NCBI GenBank assembly: GCA_003151425.1
Contig: PLXO01000100.1
Coordinates: 68,415 to 132,414 of the forward strand
Length of the DNA stretch: 64,000 bases
DNA from: Acetobacteraceae bacterium
GTDB taxonomy: Bacteria; Pseudomonadota; Alphaproteobacteria; Acetobacterales; Acetobacteraceae
Reading direction: 5' to 3'
Below are positions 37,656 to 46,812 of this stretch, one piece after another. Numbering within the stretch: position 1 is the stretch's first letter; each line of letters opens with the position of its first letter. The notes under the pieces were generated by a model. That model did not search any database, had not been told where the DNA came from, and was given only the letters and a program-made list of their open reading frames with translations. The position numbers were made by a program, and so were the translations under genes.

Positions 37656-38291
37656 TTACCTGGTCATGCGACGGATCGCGATGTCGCAGAACATCTGCTG
37701 CTGCAACGCGAACCCCACAACCTCCCAGTCCTCCTGCACCACCAGTTCGTTCACCGCCGGCACGACACCATAAGGGCCACCGGTCAGATGATCGAACATG
37801 ATATAGTCGTTGAACACCATCAATCCGTGCGTCTTGAGCTTCGTCTTGGCGATGTCGATATCCCGTTTCACCTCCATGTAGCTGTGGCCTGCGTCAATGT
37901 AGAGAAGGTCGAAATAGTTGTCCGGGTACTTGGGCAGGGTTTCGTGGCTCCACCCTTCCTCCGTCACGACTTTGCAGCGGCTTCCGGCGTACTTGTCACG
38001 GTAAAAATCCAGATGCGTCTTGCCCTCGAACAATTCCAAGGTCTGGAGGCCCCAGACAGTCGGGATGGTGTGCAGGACGAACGTGTCGAATGCGACGAAT
38101 TCCGCCGGCTGGAATAGATCGATCATGAACGTCGAGAGCCAGCCGGCCGCGACGCCGACCTCGCCGATGACACTCCCCGGCGCCAGCGCGATCGCACGGA
38201 GCAGATCCAATTTGTCGCCGTACAGCCGAGCATTGCGCAAATGCCGGGCGGCGAGGGCCGGGAAATCGTGATGCGGATACGGGGCAGTCAT
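37656..38291 (-). CDS. Class I SAM-dependent methyltransferase
   Basis: APGSVIGEVGVAAGWLSTFMIDLF...YFDLLYIDAGHSYMEVKRDIDIAKTKLKTHGLMVFNDYIMFDH. Confidence 0.85.
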   Translation of the reverse strand: MTAPYPHHDFPALAARHLRNARLYGDKLDLLRAIALAPGSVIGEVGVAAGWLSTFMIDLFQPAEFVAFDTFVLHTIPTVWGLQTLELFEGKTHLDFYRDKYAGSRCKVVTEEGWSHETLPKYPDNYFDLLYIDAGHSYMEVKRDIDIAKTKLKTHGLMVFNDYIMFDHLTGGPYGVVPAVNELVVQEDWEVVGFALQQQMFCDIAIRRMTR

Positions 38292-38403
38292 TTGAATGGA
38301 GCTCCCGTTTGATCGAATGGCGTGGCGGCGGTTCCGGCGCTCCACATGCCGCGTAGCAACCAGCGTAAGCGTTGGAACGGATCAACGCTTAGGCCGGTTG
38401 GTA

Positions 38404-39648
38404 TCATCCCGCGATCGCGCCCGCCACCGCGCCGCTCATGCAGGTTGCCAGCGTGCCCGACACGATCGAGCGCATGCCCAATTGCGCCACCTCGGCGCGG
38501 CGGTCCGGGATCATCATGCCGATGCCGCCGACCATGATGCCGGCGCTGCCGAAATTGGCGAAACCGCACAGCGCATAGGTCAGGATCAGCCGCGTGTGCG
38601 GGGTGAACGCATCACCCGGCAGCGCCGCGAAGTTCAGGTAGGCGACGAACTCGTTTAGTACCGTCTTGGTGCCCATCAGCACCGACGCCGCAACGGTCTC
38701 CTGCCATGGAATGCCGATCAGCCACATCACCGGGCGGAACACCCAGGAACAGATGCGCTGCAATGTCAGCGCCTCGCCGCCCCAATGCGGCAGCAGTCCC
38801 AGCCCCACGTTGACCAGCGTCACCATGGCGATCGTCACCACCAGCGTCGCGACGATGCCGACCAGCACTGGGATGCCGTCAGCGGTGCCCTTCACCAGCG
38901 CATCGATCGAACTGACCGGCGGGTGTTCCAGTACCAAGCGATCGTCATCGGCTTCGGCCGGGCCGAACGGCACCATCAGCGCCGCCACCGCGAGACCCGC
39001 CGGCGTGCTGATCACCGAGGCGATCAGGATCTGGCCCAGCGCGTCGGGAATCACGCCCGCGAGGAAACCCGCGTAGATCACCATCACCGTGCCGGCGACG
39101 CCCGCCATGCCACAGGTCATCAGCGCGAACAGCTCGCCGCGCTGCATGCGCGCGAGGTAGGGGCGCACGAGCAGCGGCGCCTCCACCATGCCGACGAAGA
39201 TGTGCACCGCGGCGCCGAGCGCCAACGCGCCGCCGATGCCCATCCAGCGCCGCAGCACCCAGGCGAAGGCGCCAGTCACGCGCTGCAACACGCCCCAATG
39301 GAACAGCAACGATGCCAGCGCGCTGATCACCAGCACGAGCGGCAGGGCCTTGAACGCCAGGATGAAGCTGGCGCCGGGCGTGGTCTCGGTGAACGGCAGC
39401 GGTGCGCCGCCGAGATAGCCGAAGACGAATCCCGTTCCGGCCTCGGTGGCGCGCTGCAACGCGTGCGCGGCGCGGTTGGCCAGCATCACCACGCTGACCG
39501 CCGGCGGAAAATCGAGCAGCAGCACCGCCAGCGCAACCTGCAGCGCCACACCGGCGATCACCGTGCGCCAGGGAATGCGCCACCGGTCCTCGCTGAGCAG
39601 CCAGGCGAGCAGCAGCAGTGCCAGCTCGCCCAGCGCGGCGTGTATCAT
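38404..39648 (-). CDS. Concentrative nucleoside transporter (NupC/CNT family)
   Basis: GTGFVFGYLGG...FILAFKALPLVLVISALASLLFHWGVLQ...GTKTVLNEFVAYLNFAAL...LTYALCGFANFGSAGIMVGGIGMMIPDRR. Confidence 0.94.
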   Translation of the reverse strand: MIHAALGELALLLLAWLLSEDRWRIPWRTVIAGVALQVALAVLLLDFPPAVSVVMLANRAAHALQRATEAGTGFVFGYLGGAPLPFTETTPGASFILAFKALPLVLVISALASLLFHWGVLQRVTGAFAWVLRRWMGIGGALALGAAVHIFVGMVEAPLLVRPYLARMQRGELFALMTCGMAGVAGTVMVIYAGFLAGVIPDALGQILIASVISTPAGLAVAALMVPFGPAEADDDRLVLEHPPVSSIDALVKGTADGIPVLVGIVATLVVTIAMVTLVNVGLGLLPHWGGEALTLQRICSWVFRPVMWLIGIPWQETVAASVLMGTKTVLNEFVAYLNFAALPGDAFTPHTRLILTYALCGFANFGSAGIMVGGIGMMIPDRRAEVAQLGMRSIVSGTLATCMSGAVAGAIAG

Positions 39649-41303
39649 CAGGCGGCACGCTGGTTGAACGGATAGTAGGCGGGGAACTCGCCGACCGCGG
39701 TCATATCGACCTCGACCATGCTGGGCCCGACATGGGCGAGCGACTTCGCCACGGTGGCGCCGAAGTCTTCGCCGCGTTCGACCTTCCAGAACGGGATGCC
39801 GGCGATGCCTGCCAGTTGTCCCAGGTCCGGTCCTTGCAGATCGGCAAAGAAACGGCGGCCGTGCTGAAACGTGTCCTGGATGCGCTTGATCACGCCGTAC
39901 CCGCGGTCGTTCATCACGATGATGCTGACGTCCAGTTTTTCCTGCGTCGCGGTCCACAGCTCGCCAACATTGAGGAAAAAGCCGCCGTCACCGGTCATAA
40001 CCACGGTCTTGCGTCCGTTTGCCGCCACCGCCGCGCCGATGCCGAGCGACAGGCCCTGGCCGATGCCGGCGCCCACCGGGAAAACGTTCTGTTGCGGCGT
40101 ATCGATCGGAAAGACGCGGTTGCCCCAGGTGGTGTTGTTCTGTGTCACGTCGCGCGCCCAGATTGCGTCCTTCGGCAGCACCGCGGCGAGCTGTTCGGGG
40201 AAGCTGCCGTAGGGGCCAAGCGTGGCGAGGAAATCCGCCCGTGCCTGCTCGCGCAGCGCGCGGAACTGCGCGGGGAAGGCGGGATCGATTTCCATGCGGC
40301 CCTCGATCCGTTCCGCCAGCGCCGCCAGGGTCGCCGCGGCGTCGGCGCAGACGAACCAGGAATTCGCGTAGGTGCGCCCGTTCGCCGTCGGATCGACATC
40401 GATCTGGATGATGTTTTGCGGGAGCTTGACCGAGAAATCTCCGGTCTCCTGCCCGCGCAGCCGCGTGCCGGCGGCCAACAGCAGGTCGACGCCCCGGTAG
40501 AACGCCTGCACCTCAGGCATGCCGTTGCCATGCAGCCCGCCCAGGTTCATCGGATGCGCGTCGGAAACGATCCCCTTGCCGTTGATGCTGTTCAGCATGC
40601 CGAAGCCGAGATCGAGCAGACGGCGCGCGGCAGGTCCGGCCGCCTTCGCGCCCGACCCGAGCCACAGCAGCGGCCGCTTCGCCGCCAGCACGCGCGAGGC
40701 CAGCTCGTCGAGCTCGGCGGCGGCGGGCAGGCGCAGCGGTGGCAGCGGCAGCACGAACGTGTCGAGCATCGCCGGGCGCTCGATCGGCGTGCGTTGGATG
40801 TCGATCGGCACCTCGACGCTGACCGGACCGGTGGGCGCGGTCAGCGCGACGACGGCGGCCGCGGTCAGCACGCCCAGCGCCTGCGGTGCCGAGCGCACGC
40901 GCCAGGCGCCCTTGCCCACCGCGCGCAACATGGCGAGCTGGTCGTGCGGATCGTGCACCGTGCCCATCTCGCGATCGACGAAGCGGGTGCTGGTCTGACC
41001 GGTGATGTGCAGCACCGGCGAGCCGGCGAAGCGCGCCTCGATCAGCCCGCCGACTGCGTTGGCCGCGCCCGGGCCGGTGCTGCTGAACATCACGCCGAGC
41101 CCACCCGAGGCGCGTGCATAGCCGTCGGCCATGTGGGTGCCGCCGAGCTCGCCGCGCGTCATGACGAAGCGGATGGCGTTGCGCCGGCCGATCGCGTCCA
41201 GCATCGGGATGTTGTGGACGGAGGCGATGCCGAAGACCGTCGTGACGCCGCAGGCGGTGAGGAACTCCGCCACGAGATCGCCCACCATATAGTCGCCCGC
41301 CAT
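39648..41303 (-). CDS. Thiamine pyrophosphate-binding protein (acetolactate synthase large-subunit-like)
   Basis: MVGDLVAEFLTACGVTTVFGIASVHNIPMLDAI...VMTRGELGGTHMADGYARASGGLGVMFSSTGPGAAN...VVMTGDGGFFLNVGELWTATQEKLDVSIIVMNDRGYGVIK. Confidence 0.95.
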   Translation of the reverse strand: MAGDYMVGDLVAEFLTACGVTTVFGIASVHNIPMLDAIGRRNAIRFVMTRGELGGTHMADGYARASGGLGVMFSSTGPGAANAVGGLIEARFAGSPVLHITGQTSTRFVDREMGTVHDPHDQLAMLRAVGKGAWRVRSAPQALGVLTAAAVVALTAPTGPVSVEVPIDIQRTPIERPAMLDTFVLPLPPLRLPAAAELDELASRVLAAKRPLLWLGSGAKAAGPAARRLLDLGFGMLNSINGKGIVSDAHPMNLGGLHGNGMPEVQAFYRGVDLLLAAGTRLRGQETGDFSVKLPQNIIQIDVDPTANGRTYANSWFVCADAAATLAALAERIEGRMEIDPAFPAQFRALREQARADFLATLGPYGSFPEQLAAVLPKDAIWARDVTQNNTTWGNRVFPIDTPQQNVFPVGAGIGQGLSLGIGAAVAANGRKTVVMTGDGGFFLNVGELWTATQEKLDVSIIVMNDRGYGVIKRIQDTFQHGRRFFADLQGPDLGQLAGIAGIPFWKVERGEDFGATVAKSLAHVGPSMVEVDMTAVGEFPAYYPFNQRAA

Positions 41304-41427
41304 GCCAGCCTCCGTTGGTTCGCGCGAGGCTGAAACAGCGTTTCGACGCGGTCAACCGGGATCGCTGGCCCATGTCGGGCGCGGGTGGTATACGGCAGCC
41401 TTGATTTTGACATCACTCAGGTCAATC

Positions 41428-42126
41428 GTGAACAGAGGTCCGCTGAACGCGCAGAGGCCAGACGCGGCGCCCAGGCTGATCGACCGGCGCGCCGTGCTGC
41501 TGACGGCCGGGGCCGCCCTGGTCGCACGTCCCGCCGCCGCCGCGCTGCCGGTGCCGACAGGCGACGCCCTGACCTTCCGCATGATGCGATTCGGCAATCA
41601 GATCGGCACGCACGTGGTGACCTTCCAGCAAGCTGGCGACGTGCTGACCGTGCGGATCGTGGTTGATGTGCTGGTGACCTTCGCCTCGATCCCGCTCGCC
41701 CGCTACGCACACCGCGGCGTCGAGACCTGGCATGGCACGACGCTGGTTGAAGTGGTGGGGAACACCGACAAGAACGGCAGGGTGCAATGGATGCACGCCC
41801 AACGCACCGATGACGGGCTGGTGGTTCTCGGCAGCCAGACCAAACGCTATGTCGCCCCGGCCTCCGCGATCCCCAGCAGCTACTGGGACAAGCGGATGCT
41901 GGATGGGCCGATGATCAGTCTGGAGGACGGCGTCCTGCTGTCGCCGAAAGTCGCCGATCTGCGAATGGACAGCATCCGGCTCGCCTCCGGCCGCTTGATC
42001 GCGGCGGACCACTACAATCTCAGCGGCGCGTTCGACGTGGACCTCTGGTACGATGAGACCCAGACCTGGGCAGGCATGGCACTGACCGTCGTGGACGGGT
42101 CCGAGATCCGCTACGAGCGTCTTTGA
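41428..42126 (+). CDS. Hypothetical secreted protein (Tat-like signal; possibly DUF6134)
   Basis: LIDRRAVLLTAGAALVARPAAAALP signal; alternative upstream starts possible. Confidence 0.65.
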   Translation: MNRGPLNAQRPDAAPRLIDRRAVLLTAGAALVARPAAAALPVPTGDALTFRMMRFGNQIGTHVVTFQQAGDVLTVRIVVDVLVTFASIPLARYAHRGVETWHGTTLVEVVGNTDKNGRVQWMHAQRTDDGLVVLGSQTKRYVAPASAIPSSYWDKRMLDGPMISLEDGVLLSPKVADLRMDSIRLASGRLIAADHYNLSGAFDVDLWYDETQTWAGMALTVVDGSEIRYERL

Positions 42127-42160
42127 ATTAGAACGTCTTCATCGCGACTGGCATCGCCGT

Positions 42161-42311
42161 CGTACACCTCTCCCGCTCTCGGCGGACTTGGGCCGCAAAG
42201 AGCGGACCAAGGTCGCGAGCCCTTGCGACGCGGGTGAGGGTCGTGCCGCACCACCCTCACACCCGTCTCGCTACGCTCGCCGACCTCCCGCAAGCGCGGG
42301 CGAGGTGTACG
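42161..42311. repeat. Intergenic composite inverted repeat, family D (gtacacctctcccgc...gcgggcgaggtgtac)
   Basis: Terminal complementary arms; internal cttgggccgcaaagagcggaccaagg module; related element 60930-61174. Confidence 0.85.
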
Positions 42312-42359
42312 TGAGGCTTGGCGGTTGCCGCGCACGCGGACGCGCGCCATGCTGCGGCG

Positions 42360-43262
42360 ATGGATCAGATAGCACCAGCTTCGGCAACCCTGCCTCGGTT
42401 CACTGCAACGGAAATCGCGCAGTACCGGCGCGACGGCTACGTCGTGGCGCGCGGCATCATGGGGCCGCGTTCGGTTGCCGCGTGCAACGCAGCGCTGAGC
42501 GATCTCGCCACCGGACATCTGCCGGCGCGCGACACCGTGCTGATGTACGAGAGCGGTCATGATCCGGCGACACTGCCGCCGGAGCAGCGCGAATTCGCCA
42601 TCCGCAAATACATGGATTTCGTGCCCGCCGCGCCGGCGCTGGAGATGGCGGCGATGAACCGCCGGCTGCACGCGCTGCTGGATCAGTTGCTCGGCGACGG
42701 CCGCGTGCTGTTCCAGGAAATGGCGCTGGTGAAACCGCCGCACATCGGCTCGGAGAAGCCGTGGCACCAGGATGCCGCGTATTTCCGGCTGACCGATCCG
42801 GGGCTGATCGTCGGCGTGTGGATCGCGCTGGACGCCGCGCTGCGCGAGAACGGCTGCATGGAGCTGGTGCCCGGCTCGCACCTGGATGGCGCGATGCCGC
42901 ACCAGCATGAGAATGATTTCAACCGCTGCCGCATCATCCCGCAACACGTGCGCGCGGCGGAGCGCATCGCGATCGAGATGCAGCCCGGCGACGCGCTGAT
43001 CTTCCATTCGCTGTTGCACCATTACACCGCGCCGAATGCCTCGCCGCTGCGCCGGCGGGCCGTGCAGTTCCACTATCACCAGATCGGCGCCGTGTGGGGC
43101 GAGCTGGCCGCGCATCAGCGGCTGTTTCATTTTCCCGACGGCAGCTACGCCGGCTGCACGGTACCGCACGCGCCTGAGCCGCACGATCCGGCAAAGCCCA
43201 GTGGCTACACCTACCGCGCCGGGCTCGAGCGGCCGATCTTGCCGGTCGATCCGCTCGATTGA
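42360..43262 (+). CDS. Phytanoyl-CoA dioxygenase family protein
   Basis: EIAQYRRDGYVVARGIMG...KPWHQDAAYFRLTDPGLIVGVWIALDAALRENGCMELVPGSHLDG...GDALIFHSLLHHYTAPNAS. Confidence 0.94.
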   Translation: MDQIAPASATLPRFTATEIAQYRRDGYVVARGIMGPRSVAACNAALSDLATGHLPARDTVLMYESGHDPATLPPEQREFAIRKYMDFVPAAPALEMAAMNRRLHALLDQLLGDGRVLFQEMALVKPPHIGSEKPWHQDAAYFRLTDPGLIVGVWIALDAALRENGCMELVPGSHLDGAMPHQHENDFNRCRIIPQHVRAAERIAIEMQPGDALIFHSLLHHYTAPNASPLRRRAVQFHYHQIGAVWGELAAHQRLFHFPDGSYAGCTVPHAPEPHDPAKPSGYTYRAGLERPILPVDPLD

Positions 43263-43267
43263 GCGCG

Positions 43268-44311
43268 ATGCACCTCGCGCTGATCGTCCCGGCACCGTTC
43301 GAAACCGTCTCCGGCGGCTATGCCTATGACCGGCGCATCGTCGCTGGACTGCGTGCGGCCGGGCACCAGGTTGACGTCATCGAACTGGCTGGCACACATC
43401 CGCTAGCCGACGAATTTACCCGCGACGCCGCCTGCATCGCGTTCGACGCGCTGGCCGAAACCGCCCGGCCGTTGCTCGACGGATTGGCGCTGCCGGCGTT
43501 CGCGGGCATGGACGACGCGCTCGCCGCCCGCGGGGCGATGGCGCTCGTCCACCACCCGACCGCGCTGGAGACCGGCTACAGCGAGGACGATCGCGCCCGG
43601 CTGCGCGGCATCGAGCAGCGTCTGCTGCCACGCCTCGCGCGTGTGATCGTCACCAGCGATCCGACCGCGGAACGGCTAAGCAGCGAGTTCGCCGTCCCGC
43701 GCCCGCGCATTGCCGTGGTGATGCCGGGCACCGATGACGCACCGCGCAGCTCTGGGTCCGGCGGGCCGACCTGCGAGATCCTGTCGATCGGCGCGCTGGT
43801 GCCGCGCAAAGGGCACGACCTGCTACTGCGCGCGCTGGCACGGCTGTTCGATCTCGACTGGCACCTGACCATCGTCGGCTCGCCGGCGCGCGATCAGACA
43901 CACGCCGATGCACTTATCGCGCTGGCGGCGGAGCTCGGCATCGCGCCGCGCGTTCGTTTCGCCGGCGAGGTGGGCGACGCCGCGCTGCAGGCGCTGTGGC
44001 ACGGCGCGGATCTGTTCGCGCTGGCCTCGCACTGGGAAGGCTACGGCATGGCGATCGCCGAGGCGTTGAAGCGCGGCGTGCCGGTCGCGGTGACCGCCGT
44101 CGGCATCGCGCCCACGCTGGTGACGCCGGAGAATGGCATCATGGTGCAGCCGGGTGATCGCGACACATTGTCGAAGGCGCTGCGGCGCGTGATCTTCGGC
44201 GCCGACCTGCGCTGCGACGTCGCGGAGGCAGCCTGGCAGACAGGTCGACAACTGCCGTCATGGGACGAGCAATCGCGCGCCTTCGCCGCGGCGCTGCTGT
44301 CGAAGGACTGA
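43268..44311 (+). CDS. Glycosyltransferase family 4-like
   Basis: MHLALIVPAPFETVSGGYAYDRRIVAGLRAAGHQVDVIEL...ALVPRKGHDLLLRALARLFDLDWHLTIVGSP...FALASHWEGYGMAIAEALKRGVPV. Confidence 0.93.
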   Translation: MHLALIVPAPFETVSGGYAYDRRIVAGLRAAGHQVDVIELAGTHPLADEFTRDAACIAFDALAETARPLLDGLALPAFAGMDDALAARGAMALVHHPTALETGYSEDDRARLRGIEQRLLPRLARVIVTSDPTAERLSSEFAVPRPRIAVVMPGTDDAPRSSGSGGPTCEILSIGALVPRKGHDLLLRALARLFDLDWHLTIVGSPARDQTHADALIALAAELGIAPRVRFAGEVGDAALQALWHGADLFALASHWEGYGMAIAEALKRGVPVAVTAVGIAPTLVTPENGIMVQPGDRDTLSKALRRVIFGADLRCDVAEAAWQTGRQLPSWDEQSRAFAAALLSKD

Positions 44312-44407
44312 CCGCCCGGGGGACTGACCGCCCGGGGGACTGACCGCAAGGGGACTGGCCGCAAGGGACTGATCGCAAGGGGACTGACCACAAGGGGACT
44401 GATCGCC
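44305..44407 (+). repeat. ~7 x 14-16 bp degenerate tandem repeat (ggactgaccgcaagg) bridging stop and start codons
   Basis: Repeated ggactg(a/g)(c/t)c(g/a)c... from the stop codon of the glycosyltransferase to the ATG at 44408. Confidence 0.92.
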
Positions 44408-45673
44408 ATGCTGTTGGGCTGCATCGCCGACGATTTCACCGGCGCCACCGACCTTGCTTCCATGCTGGTGAAACACGGCATGCGCACGGTGCAGCGCTTC
44501 GGCGTGCCGCGTGACGATGAAGCGGCGCCGGATGCCGACGCAGTCGTTGTGGCGCTGAAATCGCGCACCGCGCCGGCGCGCCAGGCGGTGGCCGAGAGCC
44601 TCGCCGCGCTGGGCTGGCTGCGCCGCGCGGGATGCCGGCAGATCTTCTTCAAATACTGCTCGACCTTCGACAGCACGGAGGCGGGCAATATCGGACCGGT
44701 GGCGGATGCTTTGCTCGCGGCGCTCGGCGCCGGCTTCGCACTGGCCTGCCCGGCGTTTCCGTTGAACGCGCGCAGCGTCTACCAAGGGTATCTGTTCGTC
44801 GGCGGCGTGCTGCTGAACGAGAGCGGCATGGAGAACCATCCGCTCACGCCGATGCGCGACGCCAACCTGGTGCGCGTGTTGTCGCGCCAGACCGAGGGCA
44901 CCGTCGGGTTGGTGCCCTATGCGGTGGTGGAGCAGGGTGCCGCGGCGATCCGCGACGCGATGACGGCTATGGCGGAACAGGGGCGGCGCTATGCGATCGT
45001 CGATGCGGTGAACGACTCGCACCTTTTGGCGATCGGTGCGGCCGCCGCGTCGCACGCGCTGATCACCGGCGGCTCCGGCGTCGCGATGGGCCTGCCGGAG
45101 AATTTCCGGCGTGCCGGTCTGTTGCCGGAGCGGACCGATCCCGGCGCGTTGCCGGCAGTGGCGGGTGCGGCGGCGGTGCTGGCCGGATCATGCTCACGCG
45201 CGACGCTGGGGCAGCTCGGCTTCGCGCGCGAGCACGTTCCGGTGTTCGAACTTGATCCGCTTGCGGTGCCCGACGCGGCGAGGCTCGCGGCCGGTGCGAT
45301 CGACTGGGCATCGGGCAGGCTTGGCGCGACACCGATCGTGATCGCCGCCTCGGCACCGCCCGACAAGGTCGCAGCGGTGCAGCAGCTTCTCGGCCGGGAT
45401 GCAGCCGGTGCGTTGATCGAGGACGCGATGGCACGCATCGCCGTGGCCCTGGTGGCAGGTGGCGTGCGACGCCTTGTGGTGGCTGGCGGCGAGACCGCGG
45501 GGGCGGTGGTGTCGCAACTCGGCGTGCGCAGCCTGCGGATCGGCGCTGAGATCGATCCAGGCGTGCCCTGGACCTATGCCGAGGGCGGCGATGCGCCACT
45601 GTTGCTCGCGCTCAAGTCGGGCAATTTTGGCGCGCGCGACTTCTTCCTTAAGGCATTCGCGGTGTTGGATTGA
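44408..45673 (+). CDS. otnK: Four-carbon acid sugar kinase family protein (3-oxo-tetronate kinase, OtnK-like)
   Basis: MLLGCIADDFTGATDLASMLVKHGMRTVQRFGVP...FFKYCSTFDSTEAGNIGPVADALL...VAGGETAGAVVSQLGV. Confidence 0.92.
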   Translation: MLLGCIADDFTGATDLASMLVKHGMRTVQRFGVPRDDEAAPDADAVVVALKSRTAPARQAVAESLAALGWLRRAGCRQIFFKYCSTFDSTEAGNIGPVADALLAALGAGFALACPAFPLNARSVYQGYLFVGGVLLNESGMENHPLTPMRDANLVRVLSRQTEGTVGLVPYAVVEQGAAAIRDAMTAMAEQGRRYAIVDAVNDSHLLAIGAAAASHALITGGSGVAMGLPENFRRAGLLPERTDPGALPAVAGAAAVLAGSCSRATLGQLGFAREHVPVFELDPLAVPDAARLAAGAIDWASGRLGATPIVIAASAPPDKVAAVQQLLGRDAAGALIEDAMARIAVALVAGGVRRLVVAGGETAGAVVSQLGVRSLRIGAEIDPGVPWTYAEGGDAPLLLALKSGNFGARDFFLKAFAVLD

Positions 45674-45697
45674 ACCTTGGACTTATTGGAGACACGC

Positions 45698-46330
45698 ATG
45701 ACCGAGATCGAAACGCGCCGTCTGCTGGTCGGACTGGCCGGCAGCCTTTTCACCCGCGGATATTCGGTCGGCAGCGCCGGCAACATCAGCGTGCGCATGC
45801 CGGATGGCTATCTGATCACGCCGACCAATTCCTGCCTCGGCCGGCTTGATCCAACACGGCTGTCGAAGCTCGATGTCGATTTCCGCCACGTCTCCGGCGA
45901 TCCGCCGTCGAAGGAGGTGTTCATGCATCGGGCATTCTACACCTCACGCAAGGACGTGGGAGGGGTGGTGCACCTGCACTCGACGATGGCGACCGCGGTG
46001 ACGTGCCTGCCCGATCTCGATCCGATCAACCCGATTCCGCCGCTGACGCCGTATTTCGTGATGCGTGTCGGGCGACGCCTGCCGATCGTGCCGTATTATC
46101 GGCCCGGAAATCCGCAGATGGAGGAGGCGATCCACAACGCCGCCCGCAATGCCCGCGCGGTGCTGCTGGCGAATCATGGCCCGGTGGTGTGCGGCAAGAC
46201 ATTGACCGATGCGGTCTATGCCGCGGAGGAGCTGGAAGAAGCGGCCAAGCTGTTCATCACGCTGCGCGGCGTGGAGGCGCGGCTGCTGAGCCCGGCGCAG
46301 GTGGACGATCTGGTGGCGACATTCGGCTGA
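45698..46330 (+). CDS. otnC: Class II aldolase/adducin family (3-oxo-tetronate 4-phosphate decarboxylase, OtnC-like)
   Basis: RGYSVGSAGNISVRMPDGYLITPTNSCLGRL...VGGVVHLHSTMATAVTCL...LLANHGPVVCGKTL; directly downstream of OtnK. Confidence 0.9.
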   Translation: MTEIETRRLLVGLAGSLFTRGYSVGSAGNISVRMPDGYLITPTNSCLGRLDPTRLSKLDVDFRHVSGDPPSKEVFMHRAFYTSRKDVGGVVHLHSTMATAVTCLPDLDPINPIPPLTPYFVMRVGRRLPIVPYYRPGNPQMEEAIHNAARNARAVLLANHGPVVCGKTLTDAVYAAEELEEAAKLFITLRGVEARLLSPAQVDDLVATFG

Positions 46331-46340
46331 GCGCGCGCCT

Positions 46341-46383
46341 ACGAACGAAAGCCCGGGCGAACGAAAACCCCCGCGAACGAAAC
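46341..46383 (+). repeat. 3 x ~16 bp degenerate tandem repeat (cgaacgaaa core) after otnC
   Basis: cgaacgaaa at 46342, 46358 and 46374. Confidence 0.75.
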
Positions 46384-46442
46384 AAGAGACACGCGGCAAT
46401 AGGGCGGCAACGTCGCGAAGAGCCATTCCGGACAACAGAATG

Positions 46443-46470
46443 AAAAAGGGCGCCTCTCGGCGCCCTTTTT
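46443..46470. terminator. Bidirectional rho-independent terminator
   Basis: aaaaagggcgcc-tctc-ggcgcccttttt perfect hairpin with A/T tracts between convergent genes. Confidence 0.9.
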
Positions 46471-46506
46471 CCCGTGCAGGCCGAGCCGGCCCGCGTGTGC
46501 GAAGTG

Positions 46507-46812
46507 CTAGCTCATCGGGCTGGGCATCGGCTCCGACGGCGCCGAAGCAGCGGCCTTCTTGCGTCCCGCCTTCTTCTTCGGTGCGGCCTTCTTTTTCGCC
46601 GCGGCCTTCTTGTGACCGGCCTTCTTCTTCGGTGCGGCCTTCTTCACTGCCGCCGCCTTCTTCTTCGGCGCGCCTTTCTTGCCCGCCGCCTTCTTCTTCG
46701 GTCCGGCCTTCTTCGCGGCCTTCCTGCCGGCCTTCTTCTTCGGTGCGGCCTTCTTCGCCGCACGCATCGCCAACGCCTGGGCGCGCGGCTTTTCGATGTC
46801 TTCTGTGCTCAC
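46507..46812 (-). CDS. Histone H1-like Lys/Ala-rich DNA-binding protein (AAPKKKAGRK repeats)
   Basis: GTG start; MSTEDIEKPRAQALAMRAAKKAAPKKKAGRKAAKKAGPKKKAAGKKGAPKKKAAAVKKAAPKKKAGHKKAAAKKKAAPKKKAGRKKAAA. Confidence 0.88.
   Translation of the reverse strand: MSTEDIEKPRAQALAMRAAKKAAPKKKAGRKAAKKAGPKKKAAGKKGAPKKKAAAVKKAAPKKKAGHKKAAAKKKAAPKKKAGRKKAAASAPSEPMPSPMS

Noticed and set aside
35784-38117. 777 aa plus-strand ORF
   Set aside because: Antisense to the clear ggt and methyltransferase genes; Arg/His/Gln-rich composition typical of spurious ORFs in high-GC DNA.
39618-41333. 571 aa plus-strand ORF
   Set aside because: Antisense to the TPP-dependent enzyme with strong family motifs; composition is non-protein-like.
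44305-44407. Possible repetitive coding extension (SPCGQSPCGQSP on minus strand)
   Set aside because: Minus-strand reading frame exists only because the repeat lacks stops there; the array exactly fills the gap between two well-supported plus-strand genes.
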